From Plumapathes pennacea (taxonomy: Eukaryota > Cnidaria > Anthozoa > Antipatharia > Myriopathidae): a stretch of 64,000 nt of DNA. The first letter of the stretch is position 1, and the number at the start of each line of letters is the position of its first letter. The notes beneath the pieces are model-generated. The model saw nothing but the letters and a program-made list of their open reading frames with translations, had not been told where the DNA came from and did not search any database. The stretch spans positions 25,648,508 to 25,712,507 of the forward strand of contig OZ038464.1 of the NCBI GenBank assembly GCA_964036295.1, read 5' to 3'. Shown here piece after piece: positions 51,601 through 63,500 of the stretch. Position numbers and translations under genes: made by a program.

Positions 51601-51713
51601 TGTCGTTACGCCGTCTTTTTCGCAGCAAGCGTATTTAGACAAAAACGTAAACAACCCACCATACAAGATTGAATCGCGAGGACGGTCAAAAGCAGCGAGA
51701 GAGGTCCAGCCAT
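47982..51713 (-). CDS. SPARC: SPARC-like matricellular protein (5 exons, 213 aa)
   Basis: Secreted calcium-binding matrix protein of the SPARC family. Exons in order: 51713-51665, 49782-49564, 49083-48917, 48403-48226, 48010-47982, with consistent phases (1, 1, 0, 1). Exon 1 is a signal peptide (MAGPLSLLLTVLAIQS). Exon 2 is the follistatin-like/Kazal module: CRPVCPEGKMC, CVCPTDCPDTRTPVC, SSLCELHKFTC and EGVCKK. Exon 3 starts the EC domain (LKQCPDTGKLMQFRQRYVMW). Exon 4 carries two EF hands, DLNGDGRLNEIE and DLDGQDGITNDEW, ending NAAFGV. Exon 5 adds ESIGTKRL. There is no acidic domain between signal peptide and follistatin module. The first EC disulfide pair is present (KQC and EAC), but both cysteines of the EF2 pair in vertebrate SPARC are missing. 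Gln fills position 5 of the second EF loop. Exons 1 and 5 are short and rest on splice sites and phase, so their confidence is lower than for exons 2-4. Confidence 0.85.
48606..48705. repeat. TTA/TCA microsatellite in SPARC intron
   Basis: ATTATT repeats with ATC interruptions between the third and fourth SPARC exons. ORFs of poly-Tyr or poly-Ile here are artefacts. Confidence 0.9.
49290..49434. mobile_element. Pogo-like MITE, right part clear
   Basis: The right end GCGGGGTTCTACTG is followed by TA. Inside, CCCCGCTATCTCGAGCTC, GAGATAGCGGG and TTCGAGATAGCGGGG repeat the terminal theme in both directions. The left end is unclear and may start at CAGTAAC near 49175. It lies in SPARC intron 2. 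Confidence 0.55.
50470..50665. repeat. Repeat with GGCAACATTGT motifs and an internal palindrome
   Basis: GCGGCAACATTGTGTCC and TGCGGCAACATTGTTGCG recur, and ACAAATGTTTCTGAA pairs with TTCAGAAACATTTTTTGT at 50578-50618. Probably a MITE with unclear ends, in SPARC intron 1. Confidence 0.45.
51028..51423. mobile_element. MITE with CACCAGTCAATTGTAACC ends
   Basis: CACCAGTCAATTGTAACC at the left and GGTTACAATTGACTGGTG at the right are perfect inverted repeats. They continue as CCTCGGGGAATGGTGGGG against CCCCACTATTCCCCGAGG. A G-run interrupts the right arm near 51385. It is 396 bp, in SPARC intron 1, only about 240 bases from the first exon. Confidence 0.75.
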
Positions 51714-52595
51714 GACGAGAACACATCAAAGGACTCCTTCCGTCAGTAAGAAACGCTCCAGTCTGAATATAGTTCTTTGAAATGTCGATTTTATTACCCA
51801 GGTGTCGGGTTTTGTTTACCCGTGGAACGATATAGATATCCCGCTGAATCATCGGTATATAAATACGACATAAAGCCTAAACCCCAGGGAATGACTGAGT
51901 TTTAGCCGGGGCGCTAGGGCGGAGGCAGGAAATACTCATAGCGGGCTGTGATTATTTTATCAAGGTCATACAGTGTGAAAAAGCTAAAGAAACGTGCACG
52001 GCACCGAGTAAATAAACGTAAAACGAAATTAAAAAAAGATCATTTATGCGGTGAATGGTGGGCGCTGTGCAGAAGGGCGCTAAAATGTTTTCAATGGGAG
52101 TAAATTATTTGATTGATCAATGATCCCCCGCCGCCCTTCCTTGACGTCGGAAGAGAGAGACCACTCAGCAAAAAGAACCTTGTATATTGACTTCAGGAAA
52201 GCGCTGGCTGCTTATCCTGTGATAGTTTATTTGATCGCGTACTTTAGTTCGAGTTTCAGATGTTTCTTTTAACTGCCCGCCTTGATGATAGAAGTCGAGA
52301 CAGAGACAAATCTGTGACTTGACTGAGAAGGCTGCTTGCATGAAAACCAACTTTTTAAATAACTACAGTTGATGTAATTTTACCGTGGTTAAATAAAGGT
52401 ATTATCCTAATCCGCCTTATCCTTAGTAAGTTTTCGTGCTTGGCTAATATGATCACGTAGTAATTTTCTTTTTATCCGTCCGCTCTACTCGATGATAGAA
52501 GTGTCAAGGGACAATTCGGAAGAATTTGGAAGTTTATTATAAAGAATAATATTTCGTTTATCCTGGAGCGAACTTGTATTTGCAAACGGAAGAGC
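51714..52595. other. Region upstream of SPARC
   Basis: Presumed SPARC promoter and 5' UTR (minus strand). TATTTATATA occurs on the minus strand near 51855-51865, about 150 bases upstream of the ATG, a possible TATA box. No other gene is recognisable. Confidence 0.35.
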
Positions 52596-53140
52596 TCAGA
52601 CTTGACCTTCGGACTTAGGATTACAATAGCCTTTACTGGAGCATAGTTCATAACTGAGGTCAGCGAAGCATTTGCGTGTGCAGCACAAACCACAGGAAAG
52701 GCATAACGCCAGGTTCGCTAGAACGTGCCTGTCGGTAAGCTTTACCTGCACGATTTGAGCAAGCTGCCGAGTGTTTGCACGGCATCGTGATGCACAGACA
52801 CCTTCGGAGTCTTTGTAGTCACCTATGCCGCGGAAATTCTGTCCATCCTTTCGTTCTGATCTCATCGTGGTTTTGCTATCTAATTTAGTTGTTTACCCAA
52901 AAGGAAGTTTGTCACCGCTGTACGTGCTCCCTGAGCATACTTAACCGCTAGTTTGTAGTGTAGAATTGAGTTGTGAGTTGGAGCCCGAGCTCTCCGTTAG
53001 TCTCGAAGCTCAAGAGCTCAACCGTGATTCACGAATAAAGAAGTCAACAAGACCAGAAGCGAGTCCCCATAAAATCTGCTCCGTAACAGAAGAGCAATCA
53101 AACAGAAGCAGAAACAGAGCTGAATAGCAGAGACGTACAT
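52596..53140 (-). CDS. Putative cysteine-rich secreted protein (2 exons, 133 aa)
   Basis: I do not recognise a firm family. Exon 1 (53140-53023) starts MYVSAIQLCFCFCLIALLL, a strong signal-peptide pattern, and ends at a GTTGAG donor in phase 1. Exon 2 (52879-52596) follows a TTAG acceptor in matching phase. It contains SEGVCASRCRANTRQ, then after 26 residues CLSCGLCCTRKC, ELCSSKGYC and a stop. The CASRC start and cysteine spacing recall the N-terminal cysteine box of anosmin-like proteins, but no WAP or fibronectin domain follows, so this is a weak match from memory. A CAG/GTAAAG donor at about 52747 offers another splice inside exon 2. The ORF may instead be non-coding. It lies about 880 bases upstream of SPARC on the same strand. 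Confidence 0.35.
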
Positions 53141-53710
53141 TGTGTCAGTTGAGCCCACTGTCAGCCGCCGCTTACTGAATCTGATGATAAGGCGCGTCGG
53201 CATCACTGACAGCTGAAAGGACCAATTAAGGTAATTAAAACAAGACGAAGGTCTTCTGACAAGTTTCTTTTGGCACAGTGCTCGATTCTTTATATTATCC
53301 GTAGTCTTTTCATGTTCAGAAATTGCCAGAGGGATTACAGGGTGGGAGCCATGTGAGCCAATCTATCAACTCATATCGAAGCTAAAGGTTCAATTTCAAG
53401 AGAGGACTGGCCAGATTTTGACTACACTCCAGTCCATTCTCCAAGGTTCGCTTTTGTTTGCACGAGGGTCTTGTTTTATATCGTGATATTCTTTAGTAAT
53501 CACATGTCGGTCCATTCGTGACAAAAAGAGAGAAATAGCGACACCGCTGCTGGATCAACTTCAGAGAACATCGAGTACTATGTGCGTGATGTAATTCTTA
53601 ATGCATGAGGATGAACGAGAAGGACACGTGCAGGTAGTATTTATTGCAACATTTCCCTCGTGGAGCTATAGATAGGTACACATTAGTACTAATATGGGCT
53701 GGTTGCAACA

Positions 53711-53985
53711 GAGTTACCTTTGGACAGTGATTACCCGATCATATCATATTCAAGGGAAGGGCATAAAGCTTTCAACTGGCTTGACCAGTCTACATTACAC
53801 CTTAGAGTACTTACTTACAGGGCATTTTTGAGTAAGCTCAGAGCAACCCTACAATCGGCGGGCATTCAGGCTGCTGCCTATGCTGGCCACTCCTTTCGGC
53901 GAGGGGGGGGCATCCTTTGCCTCAACAGCTCAACTTTCTATCAGTTTTCACGGAAGACTAAATGATGGTTTTAAAAAAGTCATGC
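53711..53985 (+). pseudogene. Tyrosine-recombinase fragment (retroelement or Crypton-like), frameshifted
   Basis: The frame reads YRAFLSKLRATLQSAGIQAA and then YAGHSFRRGG, the conserved H-x-x-R core near the C-terminus of tyrosine recombinases, preceded by a typical helix. The family is carried by DIRS-like and Crypton elements in animals. A run of eight G at about 53902-53909 disrupts the frame; the sequence after it fits the family better one frame over (ASFAST). No catalytic Tyr or upstream Arg is visible, so this is a decayed piece. Confidence 0.6.
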
Positions 53986-54780
53986 ATCAGTTTTACCCTG
54001 TGACATAGGGTGTGTCATGATCCATCTTTGAATAAAATGCTCCTTTTGACAAGTAACGGGTGGACAGGACGCCAACACAGAACAGACCACGGCTTCAGTC
54101 ACATCATTTCGAAACAGCAGGGCAGTAGTAACGACAACGGAACTAAGCAATGGAATCTGACCGCCCGAATAATACTAGAACCAACAAGAACGCTAACTTA
54201 CAACATGTGTGTTTACAACTCGTTTTTTTTTGTTTTTTTTTTCAGTTAAGCAAATTTTTGAAATACCTCGTGCCGTTCTAGCCCACAAACTGTTGAGTTT
54301 TGATCATATCGAAGGGTCTGACTCATTAGAAAGTTTTGCACCTTCTGTATGGCTCAAAACATATCAAGGAAGTCGTTTTGTGAATGAAAGGTGCTCAAAA
54401 CATGCATAACGAAACTCGGGCCTAACCCAGGATTAGCCCACATAACCGGGCTCCCAGTAAAAATGAAGGCTAAGAAAAAGTGACTCAGCTCAGGACTTTG
54501 GATAACACTGGATTATTGAATATTGTGGAAGTTTTAGTATATATCCTCTTAGTTTACATTAACGCCAAATATTGTCAAAATTGACGAGAAAATCGCCTTT
54601 TCTCACAATGCGGCCATCTTTCATGCTAACTACAATCTGAAACGCCGAAAAAAGGCGATTGCTGTTCAAAGTGTATGCATAGTGAATGCCGACCAACGCC
54701 AACAATTTCAAGGGCGTAAGCTGGGCGGTGCTATAAAGGTATTTCAAGGGTAAACACGCCCCACCCCCCTAAAGAGGAGA

Positions 54781-54837
54781 AAACAAACAAACAAACAAAC
54801 AAAACAAAACAAAACAAAACAAAACAAAACAAACAAA
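54781..54837. repeat. AAAC/AAAAC simple repeat
   Basis: AAACAAACAAAC passes into AAAACAAAAC repeats between 54781 and about 54837. Confidence 0.85.
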
Positions 54838-55744
54838 TATAAGAAACAAAAACCCAATTCCACAAATTTCTTTAAGATTTTTCCAGGAACCATTTCAATA
54901 AACAGTTACAGCTGTATAGTACAATTTGACTCATTCTAATACCACTACTCTGCTGGTAGTAAGTCTGTATTACAGAAATTAAAGATACAGGTTGCATAGC
55001 TGCAACAGAGTGTGGTGTTGGATGAAATGTAGAGAAATTGGTCCAACTTGTATAAAATACAAGTATCCAACCCAGTTTTGGACACAGCAACTAACTGTAG
55101 ATTAATATATACAACAACGACCAAATAACTTTCTTCAAATGAAAAACTAAAACATTTGATCACTAACACAGTAGTAAGACCCTCTCTTTATATTATCTAT
55201 TCTTCCCTTCTATGAGAACTGTGACCAGCAAAGGTCCCATGTGACAGAAATCCAAGTTCATCATGTTCATGCACATTGTACTGTATAACTGACAAAACAA
55301 AGGTACCTTGGCAAACTCAGTCTGCACTCGGTATCTGAAAGTGTTCCTTGATTTCGGCCAAGTCTTGTGGATTCTTCACCAATTGTACTGTATACCCTTT
55401 GAAAATTGAAATTTAGTATTTACAACAAATCTACGATGCTGTTTAGTCGCTGCAGGTGAAATGAACCTGCCAAAACTATTTACCGAATCCTGCATAACCA
55501 GGTTTATAGATTGTCCTCTGAATCATATGAAAAGATCATAACACGTCGAGCGTATTGTGCAGGAAATCAGAGTCAAATCGTCAATTTAATTGATAAAAGG
55601 GTCTATAAGACAGTTTCATTGGAGCGAAACAGCTGCCGTCGCAATATATTCCAGGTAACCTCTCTAAACATGATTGCTGTTCTTCGAGTCCAGAAGTGTC
55701 TGTTTTCTAGATGCGGGCAGTTTTCCGCCTCGACAAATTTTCAT

Positions 55745-58700
55745 TCAAAATCCCCCACTTAAAGGATCGTCTTCTTGAGAATTTTCCAGTGGATGTCCAG
55801 GATGATCTGGCGACTTCTCAGTTGTGCCGTCGCGATTGACCAACACGAATCCCTGCAGTGGCGCATGCTCGCTTGGGGAGGTATCACTGAGCTCATCATT
55901 AACACTTTTTCCGGCTCGTTTCGTGATTTCGCCTTCTAAGCCTGTGCCTTCCAAAGGATGAGAAACTGATTCGTTCGGTTCGACGAGACGCTCCGCAGAG
56001 GACATAGAGGACGATCCGAGTTTTCGGAAGGCCGAGGACTCGCCGATTTTTAGATCGGAGTGTAACATACTCGGAGTTTCACTGGTTGCCCAAAGCTGAT
56101 CGACTTTTCCACTGCTAATGCTTCCTAGCATCGGAACCACATTCATCCCATTTTCATCACTTCGCTGCACACCTTCCTTTACATGCTGAGACTCAAACTC
56201 ACGTTCTGCTTGATCTCGAAAAACATCCTTTTTCTCGGGAAGTTTATTGTCAACTTCTCCATCAACTAAAGGCCCAGTTGTAATCCCAGCTTTCCCATCC
56301 TCTCCTTGCTCAATTATAAAGCTGCTCTCTTTTTCGTCACTATCCTGGAAGTGTCCGAAATCGCCCAAAAAGGGAACGGGGATATTTTCAGGCAAGTCTT
56401 TTTCCTGAGGCGTCGTCAAGTTTGAGGACAAAATCTGAAGCCTGCTGGCGATGCTGTTGTCGATATCCATAAAATCGCAGTCGTGCTCAGTGGTAGAGCC
56501 ACGGAACGACTCGGCACCCTTTAACATGTCACGGATCTACAATAGCAGAAAAATGTGCATTGCCATTAATGCTCTCTCTTAAAAGGTGGTGTTACACTGG
56601 TCGATTTGCAACGATGCAATGTTGCGCTAAAAATCGTTGAGGTGTAACACCCCATTGCGAACGATTTTTCGCGATGTTTGCAGTGCTGCAACGCGTTGCA
56701 AGTTTTTGAAAGCGATTCAAAAAATTGCAACGCCGTTGCGTGGATTTGGAGCAAATCGGCGTTGCGAATCGACCAGTGTAACACCAGCTTTACTCAAGTA
56801 CAGTTGAAGCTCCCGTAAGCGGAAACCCTTGGGAAGCAGAAAAAGTGTCCGTAACAACTGTCCGCTTACGAGAATGTGTAAATACATAGATTGACTGAGC
56901 TAGAGTTTAAACGGGGTTTCGTAGAGGTGTCCGTAAGTAGAGCTGTCCGCTTACGAGAGTGTCCGCCCAGATAGCTTTGACTGTAAATGATATAAAGAAA
57001 GTGATGAAGAACAAAAGTAGAAACCCACGTGGAACGTAAACCAACCTGCTTCAATCCCGCAAGAGATAAATAGATGATGTCCTGGTCGGAGGTCGTTTCG
57101 TCTTTCAAGACTTCCTCTTGAAGAAGACCTACAGAGAAAAACACGGTGTACACTATCGTTACAAAGGATACTCCTGAGGACGAGGCCTACTAGCAAAAGC
57201 AACACTGAGGGTTGTTTTCAAACAATCTTCTTTGACTTAGTTTTCTCTGGGCCTTTAGAACTTGGCTGTGAAAGTGAGCGAGTTCTGTATTATGTAGACT
57301 TAGTCCAGACCGGCGGCAATGGTTAAAGATCACTTTATTAAAAGGTTAACAACGTCATGTTTCTTTTATCCAAGTACGAAGAAAAAGCACGAGCTAACAA
57401 CGTTATCATGCGCCAAATGTATACATATACAGCTGTAATACATATAATAGGTCGAGTCAAATTCGTCTTTGGCAGTGAGAGTTTGCGGAACATTGATCAT
57501 GTATGGGTTTAAACTGTTTCGAGGCAAGTTTCCCTACAACTTGTACAGCAACGCTGACGACAGCATTGCGAGACAAGTTGAAAAGCCTACATGTCACACG
57601 GTGCAACAAGACCACGCAATGTTGCGAAAAGTAGAAGAATGTTCAACTTTTTCTTTGACTTGTCTTTCAATTTTTTGTCGCACCCAGAATTTCTTCTGCA
57701 ACTTGTCTCGTAACGGCGTTGCAAGGTGCAAGAAAAATTGCCTCGTGTGACATGGCCTTAAATATGAAGCGCAAACTCACTCACCGATGTAAGAGTCCAT
57801 CTTACGGCCGTAGTAGATCAACATTCCTTGTATCTTGTCCACTTCTGTGTTCAGTTCAGATACTCTCTTCTGTAGACGTTCGTGGTCCTACATATATATC
57901 ACAAAGAACGAGTAAATATTGTGTTAACAAACCGTATTACGCTGGTTGACCTTATTTGCAGTACATCCATACTGCGTAGGGTAATGATACACTACTGCAG
58001 AAGCATTTGTTAATTTCGGTTTTTTGCTGAGCAAAAACATTACAGCTCATTAAACTTTATAAACTTTCTTGAGATTAACGAATCACTGCGTAGCAGCATC
58101 CAAGACTCTTTGATTTTGACCTATCTGTATTCACTGTCGTAAACGTTAACAATCCTGGTCAGAAGTGTTTAGACACACAATATTTGGAAATATTTCGGAA
58201 ACATAAAGGCGAACGTTTACCTTTTGGAGTTCTTCTTGTTCAATGCGTGACCGAGTTTTGGGTTTTGTTAGCTTGTTACCAAAAGCTTTCATGGCTCTCA
58301 CTGGACTAGATCCCAGGGATCCTGAGTCTGCCCGTTCCCTTGCATCTGGGACTGGGACCGATGCCGGTCGGGGTGACCGCGCGTTCCTGGGCATTAACTC
58401 ATTTAATTTGCCATCAACTACATGTCCTTGACCTGTAGATAAAGAAGCGTTGAGAAAATAGCAAAGGAGATAAACAGAGGGGTGTGACAGTGATGATACC
58501 GTTCGAGAAGTTGGTAGTGATAGTAATGATGGTGGTGAAGTGATAGTGGTGATGGTGATGGTGAAATGGTTGTGCTTATGCTGATGATCATAATGACGTG
58601 GTCATGGTTATGGTAACAGTGATGACGGTGATGGTGATGGCTGTACTTATGCCTATGATGAAGCGGTAATGGTGATAATATTGGTTAAGATTATGAAGTG

Positions 58701-60536
58701 ATAATAAAGTGGTGATGGTTATGTTGATGTTGATGGTAATAGTGGTGACGGTGATGGTGATGGTGATAGTGATGGTTGTGGTGATGTGGTGGTGGTGGTA
58801 ATGGTGATAATGTTGGTTATGATGAAGTAGTGACAATGAAGTGGTGATGGTTTATGGTGATGTTGATGTTGATGGTAATAGTAGTGACGGTGATGCTGAT
58901 GGTGAGGGTTATGTGATAATGAAGTGGTGTTAGTGTTGGTTATGATAAAGCGATGGTGGTGAAGTTTATGATGAAGTGATTGTGGTGATGTTTATGGTGA
59001 AGTATGGTGATTATAACCTGTACCTGTGGTGTTTAGCCGTGACGATTCTTGCGCTTGTTTGGTTGTCCTGGCTGGTTCTGACTGACGAGCAGGTTCTCTT
59101 GATGGTATGTATCGTTTGGTGAAAGTGGAAAGTGAAGAGGGATGCCTTCTAGCCACAGGATTCTGCTGGGGAAAAATAAAAGCAAACTAGGTTTAGTCCA
59201 TTTATTCCGGAGTTCACGATACAAATCATTAAGAAGAAAACCACGTATAAGTGTGATAGTGAGAATTGAAAGTTTGATCAACTTTTATCTGAGCAAGCTT
59301 TCAATCAAGTACCTCTTTGGTGGGAAACTAAAAAAGGAAACTGAAGATGATCAATCCTATGAGCGAAAGGGTTGAGAAAACCCAAAGATAAAAGTTTGTA
59401 AAAAATGAATAAAACAGCAGTGGCCCCATGGAAATGGCGGGCCTGTGAGCCGCCTGTCAAACGCACCTTTGTTCGAGGAAAAGTTCCCGCGGATTGGGAA
59501 GGAACTGCAGAAGAGGACCGTGGTGCATTATTCAGCGCCAGAGAAGAAGTCTGCAGCACAAAGAGAGAAAGAAGTGTTTACTTAGCACCACGAAATCACT
59601 TACTCTACCATCGAATTGCAAAAAAAAACCTTTTTCCGCCAGACAGTACAAATATTCTCATAAAACAGGTTCCCTGTCAACTCCGTTCTTGAGCCTTTTG
59701 TGAGGGAAGTTGATGTTAGTTTTCATAATGATAACCAGGCTATTCTTATTTATTCCTACAAGCATGTTTCACTTTATCTTTCGAAGTCGAAACACTTACC
59801 GTGTGTTCTATAATGACGAAACAGAGAAAACGAAAAAACCAGATATTGCAAGCAAGAAACCACACTCAAACCTTTAAATTTCTCATCGTTAGAGCTTCTT
59901 CCACGTAGCGATAAACGTCTTTGTACACACGAGGGAATTTCATCAAATAACCGATGCAAGCAGAATAAGTGCCACGTAGAACTGTAAACACAAATTAAAG
60001 AGTGGTTTATAAACACACACACACACCAATACCTCATACACACTGATAGTATTAACTGAACTTTCTCTTTTGATGGATATCTTTGCACTTGCCTAAGTTG
60101 CTGTAGAGCTGTTTTCGGTTGACGGTCAAAAGTAATCGAGTGATTGCTTTGGTTTTGCGTTTGCTACGCTTTTGGATTGGTCCAAACAAGTTTGACTGCA
60201 TTCTTGACCCACTGGGTACAAAAACAAAACCCGATTGCAATTTTCTTGCGCAAGCAAGGAAGTGGCGATGGCATTTTTTTTTTTTTTTTACGTAAAACCA
60301 ATCGCAAATTACTTTGGCTTCTGATTGGTTGAAAAGTGTTGTGGTTGGTGCTGCTTGCTGGTTTGGTCTCACGAAAGTCATCCGAAAGTCATCCGAAAAC
60401 CGCTCTATAACTGCGAAGAACACGTTCATTATAATACTGCACTAACCTAGAGAAAATCCTAACAACGATAAAACAAGGGAGATGCGTGTCAATTGGGGCA
60501 AGAGTCCTGTTCCTGTCCTCACATGTGTGTGACGAA

Positions 60537-60570
<34 letters not shown>

Positions 60571-63500
60571 CTAAACTAGATATTTCCCTACAACCTTGGA
60601 GCAGATACTTCGTGAGTGTAAGGGGATAATTTGTAATTCAAGAGTCGGGAGCTGAAAATTTAGTGACGATAATAATCATGTTTAATATCTATATTTATGA
60701 GAACTTACGTTTTTCTCTGATGGATTCCAGCATTACGATATAAACGTGATCCACTAAGTCTAAGAGAGGACCGTCGGCAAACAATGCATCCCACACGATA
60801 AGGAGATCATCAATAGAAAACTCGCGACCGAACAGAAGGCGAATCCAACGTCTAAAAATGGATAAAATTATTGAAAATCAGATGGAAGTCACAGCACAGT
60901 TCCTTCCTTCTCTGTTGCATCTGTCTCTATTCCTCTTGTTCGCTATATTTCACACACAATACAGACAAACGCATACAGTACGCACATACGCTTCAACACG
61001 CATACCCCATACGCACACACACACTTCGTCATGTGACACTCGCCTCCTTTTACTCCAGCATTGATACAAATGCAGTATATATACTTTAGAAGAACTGACA
61101 ACTAGTTCAGCCGAATTTTACACAGATATACTCAGGTATGAGTTCAGACGTTCTTTATCCGCCTAACCTACCTATTTACACATTATAAACGTAATGTTTT
61201 TATTTACATCTGGACATGTGTAAAACGTCGAAGACTCTGCGCGCGAAAAGATCTGTGGTTGAATAGTCCCTCGGTAATTCGCCATGTGCACGCATATACA
61301 CACTACATACGCGTATATAGTTGTATTTATCATCTCTTGAAGTTATGATAACATTTCCACTACGACTGTTGTAATCAAGTAAGAGCAGTGTTCACATAGC
61401 GAGCAGGGTCGATGCATGAGCACTTACAGGCCATACACTTGTGGAGTGATGTCCAAATTCTTCATGTGAATCCACAGGTCAGGGTCGTGTTTTCGCAACA
61501 TGTAATCTTGAATTCTATTCAGCTTCTTAACTATGGCTGTTGACTAAAGAACACATAGGAACCCTAAGAAACAAGCTATTGTTACCTGTTACGAAAATAA
61601 GCAAAAGAGGAGCTACTTTTGAGGCTCAAATGTGTTGAAAAGAAACCGCAAATTATTGCATTTCCTAGATGAAAAACTTGGTATAAATTCTTATTGTATC
61701 ACTCAAACATCTTCAGCTTGAAAGATCGGGAGAATTTGCATATTATAAGTCCGGAAGTGAAAGGGTTAATCAATCGAAAAGGCAGTATCGAAGGTAGATA
61801 CCTGCCAGTCTCGCAGGCGGGTTCACATATACTTTGAGTAAGGTCATATATTGTCACTCACCGGTTCAGTGTCTCCAGAAAATGGTTCCGCGTGCGGATC
61901 AAGGAGCTGTGAATATGAAGAGAAACAAAACATCAGACAACCGGGACAGTTAAAGCAACAAGTGTCTTATTAGTATCTCGCTTACACATATACCATAAAA
62001 TTCCGGCTAGACGCCCACAAATAGTGTACTATAAATCGGTGACAAAATTACATGTTCATAAACATGCACAGAAATAAAGAGGATTGATCGTTTGGGACTG
62101 TTAGGGTCGATTTTGTAAACAAGGTTTGGACCGCGGTCACGAAAACCCTGGTCTAAACATAGTTTAAACAACAGCCATGCTTATTGGACCACGGCTAAAC
62201 GTGATCTTTATAAACGGACGCCGATATATGTTCTGAAAATGCAGTTTAACTTTGGCGAACCCTGGTTTACGGAGTCCGACTAATAAACCAGGTCTATGTT
62301 AGGATTTGTTTAAAAAATCGGCCCTTGGGGTCTTGGGAAGATCATTGCGAAGTTTGGCGCAGTCGTACCTTGTGTCTCTGGGGCTGGCGCTGTACCCTTG
62401 ATTCCAAAAACCAAGTTTCCGTTCGGTCCATCAGTTGACTGAAAAGGCCACTGACGAAAGTAAGTGAAACGAATATCAATTTTATTGCCCTCGTCCTCAT
62501 CATCATCACCGCATTCCCACCATCCACACTTTCATCTATACTGTATACATCTATAATGCCAGTTCTTTCTATGTTCCTAAATGTAGAACTAATATAAGAC
62601 TGTTCTCATTTCAGTATCAAGGGCCCAAATTTTTCAACTCCCTTAGCCCGGAAATTCAGAACTCAGTCAGTGTTACTGCTTTCAATCATAAACTGAAACA
62701 ATACCTTCTTTCTTGATACTTCTGCATGTGTGTGTGTATTTACTTTACCAGCAGTGTATTTATCATCCGCCATTACTGTGCTATTAACCTAGGAGATTAT
62801 CATCGAGGAAGCCCAATACCCATAAGCCCCATGGTTTCTTTTGGGCTTTCTCGCCACTTTTCTTTTCTTTCAACATTGATTTTGTAATTGTATATTCAGC
62901 TAAGGTGGCAAATGAATAAATTGATTGATACTGTCATCATAATGATCACCACCATCATCTTCACAAACCTCTTTATCGTTGCTGTCCACCATCAGGACAA
63001 TAAGAAATAAAAAGCAAAATTTGCCGTCCTCAGTTAATGATGGTGCAACTTCTATTAACTATTATTATTAGTATTATTATACATTACTCGCACTTACTAA
63101 GCATCGTGCTCCAGCCATTGGGGATCCAACACAACCTGGGCGATTTCTCTGTCAGAAACAAATATATTGTTGACTGTTTCATCAAAATATTGAGACAGTA
63201 GATTGGTTCTAATAGAGATTTAACCTATTCGTATTTCCAATCTTAGCTAGGACTTGCCCCGTGCTCATAGTTATCACATTTAAGTGGTATTGATGGAGAC
63301 GGAGGGGACTGCCATTTCCAAAACTTGATGGCGGTATATCTGCCCAAAAAAAACTGCCCCGGCGCACAGGGAGCCAATCAGAATCGCAGCTGAACGGATC
63401 GGTCACGTTCAGGAACAAATAAATAAACATAGGGCGAGAGGTCCTCATAGGAAACTGCTCAAAAACTGTTCAAACAGTTCCTTCTCACTTCATCAGTCAC

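Larger units (their letters stand above)
53141..55744. other. Gene-poor region between the cysteine-rich ORF and TBC1D5
   Basis: It contains the tyrosine-recombinase remnant at 53711-53965, an AAAAC array at 54781-54837, and otherwise AT-rich sequence with short ORFs lacking family features. The side near 55744 should include the TBC1D5 3' UTR. No clear minus-strand AATAAA was identified. Confidence 0.5.

Noticed and set aside
54209-54409. Plus-strand ORF after the recombinase fragment (66 codons)
   Set aside because: No domain features, begins in a poly-T tract, and does not continue the recombinase reading frame.
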